Shown here piece after piece: positions 51,590 to 61,700 of a stretch of 64,000 bases of DNA; the stretch's first letter is position 1, and each line of letters starts with the position of its first letter. The notes under the pieces were generated by a model. The model worked only from the letters and a program-made list of their open reading frames with translations, did no database searches and was not told the DNA's origin. The stretch covers positions 62,001 through 126,000 of the forward strand of contig CAYTGN010000007.1 of the NCBI GenBank assembly GCA_964437415.1, written 5' to 3'. The DNA is from CADEDV01 sp964437415 (GTDB lineage: Bacteria; Bacteroidota; Bacteroidia; Chitinophagales; Chitinophagaceae). The position numbers and the translations under genes are program-made.

Positions 51590-54001
51590 ATGAAAAGATC
51601 AGTGCGGATTTTCTGGCGCATTTTCCTGGTTGGTTTCGGCGCTTTTATCCTCCTCATCATCATGGCCAATTTTGGTGTATTTGGCAAAATGCCATCGCTG
51701 AAAGAATTAGAAAATCCGAGCATCCAGCAGGCATCGGAATTATATGCCATTGACGGCACATTGATGGGTAAGTATTACACTGAAAGAGGCAACCGCAGCA
51801 ATGTAAAATACCGTGATATTTCCCGCTATGCGGTTGATGCCCTTATCGCCACAGAAGATGAACGTTTTTACAGCCATGCGGGCATTGATTTCAAATCTAC
51901 GCTGCGTGCCACTTTCACCATGGGCAGGCAGGGCGGCGGCAGCACCATAACCCAGCAATTGGCGAAGGCATTGCTGGACCAGGGCAGCAAGAACAGGGCC
52001 ACCCGTGCCATTGAGAAACTGAAAGAATGGATCATCGCCGTGAAACTGGAAAGAAATTTCACCAAGGAAGAGATCATCACTCTATATCTCAATGCTGTTC
52101 CGTTTGGCGATAATATTTACGGCATCCGGAATGCATCCCGCACTTTTTTCCAGAAAGAGCCTGACCGCCTGAATGTGGAAGAAGCGGCGATGCTGGTGGG
52201 CATGCTGAAAGGAAATGCTATCTACAATCCGCGGCGAAATCCCAAAGCAGCGCTGGATCGCCGCAACGTGGTGCTGAGCCAGATGGTCGTTAACAAAAAG
52301 ATCTCAGCAGATGAAGGCGCCAAACTGAAAGCAAGCCCCATTGTTCTCAACTACCGGAAACTAGATGAGAACACAGGCTATGCTCCATATTTCAGGGAAG
52401 TTTTAAGAGATGAAGTAAGACAACTGCTGAAAGAAATACCAAAACCGGATGGTGGCAGCTATGATATTTACCAGGATGGTTTAAAAATATATACCACTAT
52501 CAATCCACGGATGCAGGAGTATGCGGAGGAAGCGGTGGCCTCGCATATGCCCACTTTGCAAAAAGCACTTATTTCACAGTCAAGAGTGAAAAACGGCGCT
52601 GTGTGGAAAGACCACAAGGACATTCTGGAAAAAGCCATGAGACAAAGCGACCGCTGGCGCAATATGGCTGATGACGGGCTGAGTGATAAAGAGATCAGGG
52701 CGGCATTTGACCAGAAAGTGAGTATGAAAATATTTGCATGGAATGCAAAAAGGGAAAAGGATACCATGATGACACCTTCTGATTCAGTCAGGTATCACCG
52801 GCAGATGATGCAAACAGGTTTTATGGTGATGGACCCCATTACCGGCGAAGTGAAAGCATGGGTGGGTGGCATCAATTTCAAAACATATAAATATGACCAC
52901 GTCAACCTGAAAACCAAAAGACAGGTAGGCTCAACCATCAAACCTCTTCTTTATACACAAGCCATGGAAGAAAGAGGTTTTACCGCAGAAACAGAATGTG
53001 AGAACACAGCACAATATTTTGGTAATGGAGCATGGGTGCCTGCTGCGAAAAAATGCCCGGGTGGTGTTATCAGCATGGCTAACGCCCTGGCATGGTCGAA
53101 AAACTGTGCAACGGCCTATATCATGAAACAGGTAGGCCCCGAACAGTTTGCAGACTTTTTGGGTCGTTTGCAGATCCCCACAAAAGTGGATCCTTTTCCT
53201 TCTATATCGCTGGGCTCCTGCGATCTTTCATTATATGAAATGATGTGGGCCTACAGCATTTTTGCCGGCGGCGGATTTTCTACCAAACCTTATATGATCA
53301 GCCGGATAGAAGATCGCAACGGCAATGTTATCAAACGATTTGATTATAGTGTAAACCGCAAGGAAGTGGTGAGTGAGGCCACTGCCTACAAAATGACCCG
53401 TATGATGCAGGGCACTGTTGATAAAGGTACTGCCGCAGGCTTGCGGGGAAGATTAGGTGCTGCAGAAATGGGAGGCAAAACAGGAACCACCAACTCCAAT
53501 GCTGATTTCTGGTTCATTGGGTTCACCCCTCAACTGCAGGCAGGTGCCTGGGTGGGTTGCGATGACCGTTTTATCACGTTGGAAAGTTCTGCCTTCTTTG
53601 GCGGCTCTGTAGCAAGACCCGTCTGGGAATATTTTTTCAAAAAAGTATATGCCGATAAAACACTGGGTATCGAAAAAGATGCAAGGTTCTCCATGCCGGA
53701 AGAACTGGAGAATTATATCAACAGCGCCGATATTCTTGATATGATTGATTCTGTTCCGCCGCCCGGCGCTGAAGGCGAAGACCAGGGTGTGGGCAATGAA
53801 GATGACTATATGATCATGCATGAATATATCGGGCCTGAGTCAACACCGGTGAAAGAGGATGACAAGCCGAAAAAAGATACCAACAGCAAAACTCCGGCAG
53901 AAAAAGATGCCAAACCCATTGGTGCACCTGTGGAAGAACCTAAAAAAAAGAAAGGTTTTTTGAAAAACCTTTTCAAGAAAAAAGATAAGGAAAAGAATTA
54001 A
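51590..54001 (+). CDS. Penicillin-binding protein 1A (transglycosylase/transpeptidase)
   Basis: Bifunctional peptidoglycan synthase of 803 residues. One N-terminal membrane helix (about 10-30) precedes the GT51 domain with ATEDERFYSHAGIDFKS and GGSTITQQLAKALL. The transpeptidase has the SxxK motif in RQVGSTIKPLLYTQ, SxN as SKN in LAWSKNCATAYI and KTG in MGGKTGTTNSNADFWF. The C-terminal tail is Lys/Glu-rich and disordered. A 194-bp spacer after porW contains a TAATTTCG promoter-like element (51524-51531). Confidence 0.95.
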   Translation: MKRSVRIFWRIFLVGFGAFILLIIMANFGVFGKMPSLKELENPSIQQASELYAIDGTLMGKYYTERGNRSNVKYRDISRYAVDALIATEDERFYSHAGIDFKSTLRATFTMGRQGGGSTITQQLAKALLDQGSKNRATRAIEKLKEWIIAVKLERNFTKEEIITLYLNAVPFGDNIYGIRNASRTFFQKEPDRLNVEEAAMLVGMLKGNAIYNPRRNPKAALDRRNVVLSQMVVNKKISADEGAKLKASPIVLNYRKLDENTGYAPYFREVLRDEVRQLLKEIPKPDGGSYDIYQDGLKIYTTINPRMQEYAEEAVASHMPTLQKALISQSRVKNGAVWKDHKDILEKAMRQSDRWRNMADDGLSDKEIRAAFDQKVSMKIFAWNAKREKDTMMTPSDSVRYHRQMMQTGFMVMDPITGEVKAWVGGINFKTYKYDHVNLKTKRQVGSTIKPLLYTQAMEERGFTAETECENTAQYFGNGAWVPAAKKCPGGVISMANALAWSKNCATAYIMKQVGPEQFADFLGRLQIPTKVDPFPSISLGSCDLSLYEMMWAYSIFAGGGFSTKPYMISRIEDRNGNVIKRFDYSVNRKEVVSEATAYKMTRMMQGTVDKGTAAGLRGRLGAAEMGGKTGTTNSNADFWFIGFTPQLQAGAWVGCDDRFITLESSAFFGGSVARPVWEYFFKKVYADKTLGIEKDARFSMPEELENYINSADILDMIDSVPPPGAEGEDQGVGNEDDYMIMHEYIGPESTPVKEDDKPKKDTNSKTPAEKDAKPIGAPVEEPKKKKGFLKNLFKKKDKEKN

Positions 54002-54019
54002 TTGCCCAGAATCTCATCG

Positions 54020-54047
54020 AAAAGCCTGTTCAAACGAGCAGGCTTTT
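54020..54047. terminator. Bidirectional terminator overlapping the end of ppk1
   Basis: AAAAGCCTGTTC (54020-54031) pairs with GAGCAGGCTTTT (54036-54047) around a 4-nt loop, with one G-U pair, and is flanked by A- and T-runs. It serves the plus-strand pbp1A gene and the minus-strand ppk1 gene. On the minus strand the ppk1 stop (54030-54032) and its last five codons lie inside the stem. Confidence 0.85.
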
Positions 54048-56150
54048 TTCTGCTTCATAGCTGTTTATCGCTGCAGGCTGGCTCAGCGCTTTTACATATT
54101 CAAAAATCTCCTGCTGTGCTTCTGATCTTTTTTCGCCGTCTGCAATTGTCCTGCGCTGGTTATCGAGGCTTGTATTGATATAAACAGTTTTGCAGTTATC
54201 GTTTAGCTGTATCTGCAATATATCATGCAATTGTTTCCGGAGTTCATCATCATAAACAGGGAAACAAACTTCAATGCGGCTGTGGAGGTTGCGGTTCATC
54301 CAGTCAGCACTGCCCATGTAGCAAACAGGCTTCCCGTTGTTATTAAAATAAAAAACCCTAGCATGCTCCAGGTAGCGATCCACAATACGATGTACGGTAA
54401 TGTTCTCGCTTTGCCCTTCCACTCCCGGCGCCAGGCAGCAAATGCTGCGGGCAATCAGTTGCACTTTCACTCCCGCCTGGCTGGCTTCGTATAATTTCTT
54501 AATAATCTCTCTTTCCTGGAGGTTATTTAGTTTGATGATGATATTGGCCGGTCTCCCTTTTTTGGCATGTTTGATCTCACGGTCAATCAGTTTGCTGAAA
54601 CGCCTGGTCATATTGAACTGCGACACCAGCAGGTGTTTGAATGAAAGTTTGTCGTAGGCCGTTACCAGTGTTCTTGACTGAAGGTAACGGAACAGCATTT
54701 CCAGTTCTTCTCCAAAAAAAGGAGCTGCGGTGAAAAGAACATGATCGGTGTAAAAACGGCCGGTGGCTTCATTGAAATTGCCTGTGGCCATAAAGGAATA
54801 ATATTTCATCTCCTTCTGCTCCTGCCGCTTAACCAGCGCCACTTTTGCATGCACCTTGATGCCGGGAATGCTGTTGATGATCTTCACCCCTGCTGCTTTC
54901 ATTTTCTTTGACCATTTCAGGTTGTTGGCTTCATCAAATCTTGCTTTCAATTCAACGAAAACGGTCACCTTCTTTCCGTTTTTTGCAGCGCTGATCAGCG
55001 CATTTACAATATGTGAATCGGCTGCGACTCGGTAAAGTGTTACATACACTTCCTTTACAGCAGGATCAATGGCAGCTTCATTGAAAAACCGGAGAATATA
55101 ATTATAGGAGTGATAAGGCAGGTGCAGCATCTTCTCTCCTGCGGAAATACTTTCAAAAACGGAATGATGGTTATCAAAGCCGGGGTGCGATGTCGCCGGC
55201 CAGTCGGCATACTTCAGCCTTTTGCCGGAAGGATTGGGTAACCCGCCAAGATCCCTGAGGTTATGATAACGTCCGCCCTCAAGCATTTCTTCACTGCGAA
55301 GCAAGAAATATTTCTGTACAACGCCCCGCACTTCTTGGGGCATCGCCTTATCAAACAACAAACGGGTTGACCGTCCGATATCTCTTTTTTCTAATTGTCT
55401 TTCGATTTTTTCTGCAATATCACCGGCAAATTCATCTCCAATATCCAATTCTGCATCACGGGTCAGTTTGATGCTGTAGGCGCCATGAATGATAAATCCG
55501 GGAAAAACTTCCTCAAGGTTTTCCCTCACCACATCATCCAGGAAAAGCAGGTAGTGATCGTTATCAATATCCGGCAATACGGAAAATCTCGGCAAATCAA
55601 AAGAAGGGATGTTCAAAAGTGAATACAGGTGCTGACCCGGCTGGTTCTTGTCCTCCAGATCAACAATAAAATAAAGGGTATTATTTTCTAAAAAAACATT
55701 TGACTGGTTTTCTTTTCGCAGGATGACGGGCTGCATAAAGGATAACACCCTGGCCAGAAAATACTCCCTTATCACTTCTTTGTGCTCATCTCGCACAGGA
55801 TCGCCATAATACAGGAAAATGTTATTTGCTCTCAGCTCCGGGATGATCTGCGTGGTAAGTATCCTGCCAAATTCTTCTAATTGTTCCCACACATTGGTTT
55901 GTACTACCTGCACAAGGTCTTTCGGATATTCTTCCCGCAATGAGGTTTTTTTGGCTTCAATGCTGGTGAAGGCGAAGATGGCCGGCATGCGAACCCGGAA
56001 AAATTCGTCGAGGTTGGAAGAAAAAATGGATAGAAACTGGATACGGCTGTAAAGCGGAACAGTTTTATCGGCTGCTTCCATCAGCACCCGGTGGTTAAAA
56101 CTAAGCCAACTCATGTCCCTGTTGAGGAATTGGTAATTGCCTGCAGCCAT
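54030..56150 (-). CDS. ppk1: Polyphosphate kinase 1
   Basis: Reversibly transfers phosphate between ATP and polyphosphate. The 706 residues show the N-terminal NRDMSWLSFNHRVLMEA and IFSSNLDEFFRVRMPA, and the catalytic His in GIKVHAKVALVKRQ with the nearby VELKARFDEANNLKW. ATGNFNEATGRFYTDH and a second His in DRYLEHARVFYF follow. It stands alone on the minus strand, convergent with pbp1A across a shared terminator that covers its last codons. Upstream lies a Pho-box-like direct repeat. Confidence 0.96.
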   Translation of the reverse strand: MAAGNYQFLNRDMSWLSFNHRVLMEAADKTVPLYSRIQFLSIFSSNLDEFFRVRMPAIFAFTSIEAKKTSLREEYPKDLVQVVQTNVWEQLEEFGRILTTQIIPELRANNIFLYYGDPVRDEHKEVIREYFLARVLSFMQPVILRKENQSNVFLENNTLYFIVDLEDKNQPGQHLYSLLNIPSFDLPRFSVLPDIDNDHYLLFLDDVVRENLEEVFPGFIIHGAYSIKLTRDAELDIGDEFAGDIAEKIERQLEKRDIGRSTRLLFDKAMPQEVRGVVQKYFLLRSEEMLEGGRYHNLRDLGGLPNPSGKRLKYADWPATSHPGFDNHHSVFESISAGEKMLHLPYHSYNYILRFFNEAAIDPAVKEVYVTLYRVAADSHIVNALISAAKNGKKVTVFVELKARFDEANNLKWSKKMKAAGVKIINSIPGIKVHAKVALVKRQEQKEMKYYSFMATGNFNEATGRFYTDHVLFTAAPFFGEELEMLFRYLQSRTLVTAYDKLSFKHLLVSQFNMTRRFSKLIDREIKHAKKGRPANIIIKLNNLQEREIIKKLYEASQAGVKVQLIARSICCLAPGVEGQSENITVHRIVDRYLEHARVFYFNNNGKPVCYMGSADWMNRNLHSRIEVCFPVYDDELRKQLHDILQIQLNDNCKTVYINTSLDNQRRTIADGEKRSEAQQEIFEYVKALSQPAAINSYEAEKSLLV

Positions 56151-56194
56151 GATAACGGTTTCGGTAAAACTAAGATAGTGGTTTTTGAAGGGTT

Positions 56195-56212
56195 CTGTAA
56201 AAAGCCTGTAAC
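56195..56212 (+). promoter_or_regulatory. Pho-box-like direct repeat upstream of ppk1
   Basis: Two 7-bp units, CTGTAAA and CTGTAAC, separated by AAGC repeat with 11-bp period, as in the PhoB box consensus (CTGTCAT-N4-CTGTCAT). The site is 45 bp before the ppk1 ATG but in the opposite orientation, and is flanked by an AAGGGTT/AACCCTT inverted repeat (56188-56194 and 56210-56216). It could be chance or belong to the divergent gene at 56379. Confidence 0.3.
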
Positions 56213-56378
56213 CCTTTTGTGTACAAATATGCGATACCCGCTTATTTTATCTCCTGATCAACCGCCCAGCTATTGCATACTGGTTGCCTGCATTAGAAAA
56301 GTTCTGTATATTCAAGCATCATTTCCGTATCCCGGCGAATTCACTCCTGCCCGCTCTTAATCAACAAAACCAACAACA

Positions 56379-57188
56379 ATGTTTCAACGGTTCAAAGTTT
56401 ACATATTACTTGCAGCTGTGATTGTTGTGGCGCTGGTGCTGATCCTGAACAAATTTCTGGCCTATGGGCTGATTGTGTTTGGCGTTGGCGCTGCAGCAGT
56501 TGCCGCCTACCAGCTTTTCCTGAAACAAAAAGAAGACGAAATCCATCGGCTGAAGGCGGAGCTGAAAAAAACCACCCAAACTACGGCAGCTCTTGAAAGC
56601 GAAAACACTGAACTGCGCAATCGCAAACTGAATATCTCAGAAATAAAATCCGTACTTGACCTCAGTTTGATGGAAGTGAATACCAACTTCACCCGGGTGT
56701 GGAATGAAAAATCAGAGCATAATAAAAAAACGATCCGTTTCATAGGCGCCCTGCAGGTAAGCATTGTAGCCAAATACGGACTTGACCTTCGTGACCTGCG
56801 GGTAAAATACAATGAAGAAACCAACGAGATAACGGTGGCAAATATCAATCCCAAATTCATTTCTTTTTCTGACCTGAACTATGACTGGAAGATAGCAGAG
56901 GTGCTTGAATTCTCCACCCCGTTGATTGGCGAAAAACACTGGGGCACTTCCAAAGAACTTGAGTCGCTGAATAGTGAAATGAAAGAAAACTACCGTAAGC
57001 GTATTCATGAAGAAGTGAAGAACGGCCCCGCAGAAATGGAATGGGTGCTGGCGCCGCTGCGAAAACAGGTGGCCGGTGCACTGGAAATGATCTTTGACGC
57101 AAAGGGCAGCCGCATTCGCATCGCAGAGCAATTTGATGAAAGCTTTCGCCCCTACCATGAACTAGCCGATAAAGAAACAGCAGTGTAG
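56379..57188 (+). CDS. Membrane-anchored coiled-coil protein of unknown function
   Basis: A 269-residue protein. Two close N-terminal helices (ILLAAVIVVALVLILN and GLIVFGVGAAAVAAYQLF) are followed by a coiled coil (EDEIHRLKAELKKTTQTTAALESENTELRN). The C-terminal domain resembles DUF4230-type folds: LRVKYNEETNEITVANINPK, then WKIAEVLEFSTP. The resemblance is weak. It is divergent from ppk1 and 66 bp before the nucleoside transporter gene. No function can be assigned. Confidence 0.7.
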   Translation: MFQRFKVYILLAAVIVVALVLILNKFLAYGLIVFGVGAAAVAAYQLFLKQKEDEIHRLKAELKKTTQTTAALESENTELRNRKLNISEIKSVLDLSLMEVNTNFTRVWNEKSEHNKKTIRFIGALQVSIVAKYGLDLRDLRVKYNEETNEITVANINPKFISFSDLNYDWKIAEVLEFSTPLIGEKHWGTSKELESLNSEMKENYRKRIHEEVKNGPAEMEWVLAPLRKQVAGALEMIFDAKGSRIRIAEQFDESFRPYHELADKETAV

Positions 57189-57254
57189 CTTTTTCACAGT
57201 GTTGTTTTGTTTCAACCTGTTTTAGCCTATATTGCCTGACAAACTGCTTTTTGC

Positions 57255-58562
57255 ATGAACCATCAAATAGAGAATATTGGCCGCGGACTGATCGGTATCG
57301 TTTTTCTTTTTACCGTTTGTTACCTGCTTAGTAATAATCGCAAATACATCAACTGGAAACTGGTTTTATTTGGATTTGCACTTCAAATAGTGATTGCCCT
57401 GAGCATATTGCATGTGCCGGGGGTGACGGAGTTCTTTGATTTTATTGCCGGCAAGTTTGTGAAAGTGATCAACCTCGGCAAAGATGGAGCAAGGTTTCTG
57501 TTTGGTTCATTGGTGGATGACAGCAAAAGCTGGGGTTTCATTTTTGCCGTACAGGCATTGCCCAATATCATTTTCTTTGCGGCCCTTTCTGCTGTGCTGT
57601 ATTACTTCGGCATTTTGCAAAAGATCGTCCTGGGGTTTGCCTGGTTATTATCAAAGATTGGTGTAAGCGGTCCGGAGAGCATTTCAGCAGCAGCCAATGT
57701 GTTTATGGGGCAAACAGAAGCGCCGCTGATGGTGAAACCGTACCTGGAGAAAATGAGAAAGACGGAATTGCTTTGCATCATGGTTGGTGGTATGGCCACC
57801 ACTGCTGGCAGTGTGCTGGGAGTGTATGTTACCATGCTGGGTGGCAATGATGTGGTAGAACAGCAGAAATATGCCAAGCTGTTATTAATGGCCTCTGTAA
57901 TGGCTGCGCCTGCCGCCATCATTGTTTCCAAAATGCTTTTCCCCGATACAGAAAAAACGCTTGAAAAAGCGGAACTGAAGGTATCAAAAGAAAAAATCGG
58001 AAGTAACCTGCTCGATGCCATCTCCAACGGAACAACAGATGGATTGAAGCTTGCAGTGAATGTCGGCGCCATGCTGATCGCTTTTATTGCATTGATTGCA
58101 GTGGCCAACGGCATCCTCGGCTGGATAGGAAACATCACATCGCTGAATGAAGTCATTGCCCAAAACACCAATGGCCGGTTCAGTAGTTTATCATTGCAAT
58201 TTATTCTTGGCTATGCTTTTTCACCCGTGGCATGGCTGATAGGCATCCCCACACAGGACATTACCAATTTTGGACAGTTGCTTGGAGAAAAAACGATCAT
58301 CAATGAATTTATTGCCTACCAGTCACTTGCGGAAATGAAGGCTTCTACGACTGTACAATTGGATCCAAAAACATTAGTGATGGCCAGTTTTGCCCTTTGT
58401 GGTTTTGCTAACTTTTCTTCAATAGGTATTCAAATCGGGGGTATTGGTTCATTAGCACCCAACCAGCGACAAAATCTTACTGTACTTGGCATAAAAGCGC
58501 TGATCGGCGGCACGATTGCCTGCCTGATGACGGCTACAATAGCAGGTACACTTTTTAATTAA
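57255..58562 (+). CDS. NupC/CNT-family nucleoside transporter
   Basis: Concentrative nucleoside transporter of 435 residues with about nine or ten membrane helices. The core domain contains SAAANVFMGQTEAPLMVKPY (substrate-binding region), MATTAGSVLGVYVTML and the C-terminal GFANFSSIGIQIGGIGSLAP. Coupling ion (Na+ or H+) and nucleoside preference are not readable. It stands between the coiled-coil protein gene and the M43 protease gene, all on the plus strand, and probably forms its own unit. Confidence 0.93.
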   Translation: MNHQIENIGRGLIGIVFLFTVCYLLSNNRKYINWKLVLFGFALQIVIALSILHVPGVTEFFDFIAGKFVKVINLGKDGARFLFGSLVDDSKSWGFIFAVQALPNIIFFAALSAVLYYFGILQKIVLGFAWLLSKIGVSGPESISAAANVFMGQTEAPLMVKPYLEKMRKTELLCIMVGGMATTAGSVLGVYVTMLGGNDVVEQQKYAKLLLMASVMAAPAAIIVSKMLFPDTEKTLEKAELKVSKEKIGSNLLDAISNGTTDGLKLAVNVGAMLIAFIALIAVANGILGWIGNITSLNEVIAQNTNGRFSSLSLQFILGYAFSPVAWLIGIPTQDITNFGQLLGEKTIINEFIAYQSLAEMKASTTVQLDPKTLVMASFALCGFANFSSIGIQIGGIGSLAPNQRQNLTVLGIKALIGGTIACLMTATIAGTLFN

Positions 58563-58635
58563 GTTGCCTGGTAAGAACCCGAAACAATCGCTGACAACCT
58601 GATTGATCTGTCTGCAATCCCTCTATTTTGTTGAG

Positions 58636-58654
58636 CATTATACCGTTTATAATG
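58636..58654. promoter_or_regulatory. Operator-like palindrome upstream of the M43 protease gene
   Basis: CATTATA (58636-58642) and TATAATG (58648-58654) are exact reverse complements around a 5-bp centre, 108 bp before the start codon. No T-run follows, so it is not a terminator. It may be a regulator site or chance in AT-rich DNA. Confidence 0.3.
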
Positions 58655-58761
58655 TTGAAACTGAACAAATTTTTTCCATATTTCTCCTTATTTCTGTATA
58701 ATTGTGGGTCTGTTTTTCATACAACCGGTCATTTATATTCATAACCTAAAAACTATCTGCT

Positions 58762-61700
58762 TTGAAAAAATTTACTTTCCCTGCATTTATTGTTTTTACC
58801 ATCATTTTTCAGGCGCTGATAACAGAGACTTTTGCACAAAGCCGTTATCAGAATACTGGAGTGACAAAACAAATAAATGCAGCAGCCCAGAGTGAAAAGT
58901 GTGGAACGATGGAATGGTTGAACGGAGCCTTCAGAAGGTACCCTGAATACCAGGCCCAGTTTCAAGTCAATGAAAGAAGGCTTGCCGAATTTGTGAATCG
59001 CAAGATCGAAGAGCAAAAAAATAACCCACAAGCAAGAACCCAATCAACAATTTATATCCCTGTGGTGTTCCACGTTGTATTGAATGCAGCAGGCCAGGCA
59101 GCAATCACAGATGCTATGATACAGGCCCAGTTGGATACACTAAACAGAGATTTTGCAGGTGTGAACGGTGACAGCACCAATATCCCTGCAGAATTCCAGG
59201 CCGTAAGAGGGCATGGGAATATCCAGTTTTGCCTGGCACAAAGAACCCCGATTGATCTGCCTACTAATGGAATCGTAAGGGTAACATCTAACACTGTTTC
59301 TTCTGGCCCGGGTGGAAGCGATCCTGTAAAATCCACCGCCGCAGGTGGTTCTGACACATGGGATGCCACCAGATTTTTTAATATTTGGGTTTGTAACTTA
59401 CCCGGTATTCTGGGCTATGCCACATTTCCGCCGGGAGCACCCGGAGGCTCTGGTCTTGCTGAACAAGGTGTGGTAGTGTTGGCTCAAAGTCTTCCCGGAG
59501 GAACGGCTGCTCCTTATAACAAAGGAAGGACACTCACACACGAAGCAGGTCACTATTTTAATTTATATCACATTTGGGGTGATCAAAATTGCGGCAATGA
59601 CCAGGTTGCCGATACCCCGACCCAAAGTGATGAAACATTTGGATGCCCCAGCGGCAATCTTGCAGCAGGCTGTGGTTCACCAAACCCTCCCGGCAGAATG
59701 TATCAGAATTTTATGGATTATACAGACGATGGCTGTATGACCATGTTCACAAATGGACAGAACGTCCGTTCAGAGGCTTCAATCACTTTGTTCAGGGCCA
59801 GCTTACTTACGTCAAATGGGTGTACGCCCCCGGCACCGGCGGCAGGCAATGATTCAAGAATATCAGCTATCATTACACCTGCCAACGGATTGTCCACAGG
59901 ATGTACTTCTGTTACGCCTGTTGTAACCATTCAAAATCTTGGAACCAATACACTTACATCTGCCACTATCAATGTACGGCTTAACGGTGGCGGCCCAATA
60001 ACAGCCAACTGGACAGGTTCATTAGTTCAAGGCGCTACCCAAAACGTCACTTTGGCTCCTATCAATCTGCCAACAGTAGGTGCCTATACTTTACAGGTTC
60101 ATACTACATTACCAAATGGACAAGTTGATGCTGTACCTTCCAATGATACAGCAACTGTATCATTCAGCAGGGTTGCGCAATCCGCAATACCTGTTTCACA
60201 TGATTTTGAAACACAATTCTTGCCTCCCGGATGGAGTGTGGTTAATCCTGATGCAGGTGAGACATGGGGATGGTTTGCACCAGGAGCCGGCGGATCTGTT
60301 GCGGCGGGTTCTATTGATAATTATTTCTATAATGCCCCCGGCGCCATTGATGATATAAGAACTAATGTAGTCAATACAACTGGTTTGCTTGCCACAGACT
60401 CCATTTGGGTAACATTTGACCTGGCTCACAAAAATTACCCGGGTCAGGATGATCGCCTGCAAGTGGTGGTTTCTACTGATTGCGGTGCCACTTTTAATGT
60501 TATTTGGGAAAAGGCGGGTGCACAACTTGCCACGGCTGGTTCATCCACTGCACCTTATTATTCTCCTGTGGCTAACGATTGGGTAAATCAAAGAGCTTCT
60601 ATTGGACAAAACCTGTTTGGTGGTGGCCAGATCATAGTTGGCTTCAGAAATGTGAACGATTGGGGTAACGTGGTTTGGATTGATAATATCAATATAGACC
60701 TGAAACCCCGGAAAGATCTCGCTGCCCAGGCTATTGTAAGACCCAATCTTACAGAATGCGGACCATTTGCCCCAAGCCTGACAGTAAGAAACAATGGAGG
60801 CGAAACGATCACTGCTTTCAAAACAGGTTATACTGTAAACAATGGCGCCCCTGTTATTCAGACACATAATATAACACTGGTGCCCGGCGCTACTACTACC
60901 GTAACTTTTGCCAACATTACTTTACCTACAGGAACCAATACAATCCGCTTGTTCTGTGCCGACCCAGTTAGTGGTAATCCTGGTGTTGATACAGAAACTG
61001 GCAATGACACCCTGACCCGTACGGTTCTTGTGCCGCCGGTATTAAATAACCTGACAGAAGGATTTGAAGGCACGACCTTCCCGCCTGCAAACTGGCTTCG
61101 TCTCAATCCCAATAATGATGCTATCACCTGGGTGAGAGCCAGCCCCGGAAGAAACAGTGGCTTCTCGGCCTTTATTGATAACTGGACCTTTAATACGTTC
61201 GGAAGATTTGATATGCTGCAAACTCCCGGCATCAACACCAATGGTGCAGATTCACTGATCATCAGTTTTGATGTAGCTCACAGGCCATATCCCGGTGCTC
61301 TTGACAGGCTCAGGGTACTGGTATCGAATAATTGCGGCGCCAGCTTTACCAGCGTTTATAGTAAGCAAGGAGATGTTGGCCCGAATGGACTTGCAACGGG
61401 TGCCGCCACAACCGGTAATTTCGTTAGCCCGCAGGCCAATGAATGGAGAAGAGAAAGGGTCGCAGTGGGTGCCCCTGTTCTCGGAGCTTCTGCACTTATT
61501 CACTTTGAAAACCTGAGCGACTGGGGTAACAATATATTTATAGATAATATCAACATCGTTCCAAGGTTCAAGAGAGACCTGCAGGTACTGGATGTTTCTC
61601 CATTGGTGTATTGCAGTAGTCCTATAGCTCCTGTGGCAACAGTGTTCAACAACGGTACTGAGGCTGTTACTTCTTATAGTATTTCTTATACTATTGGTAC

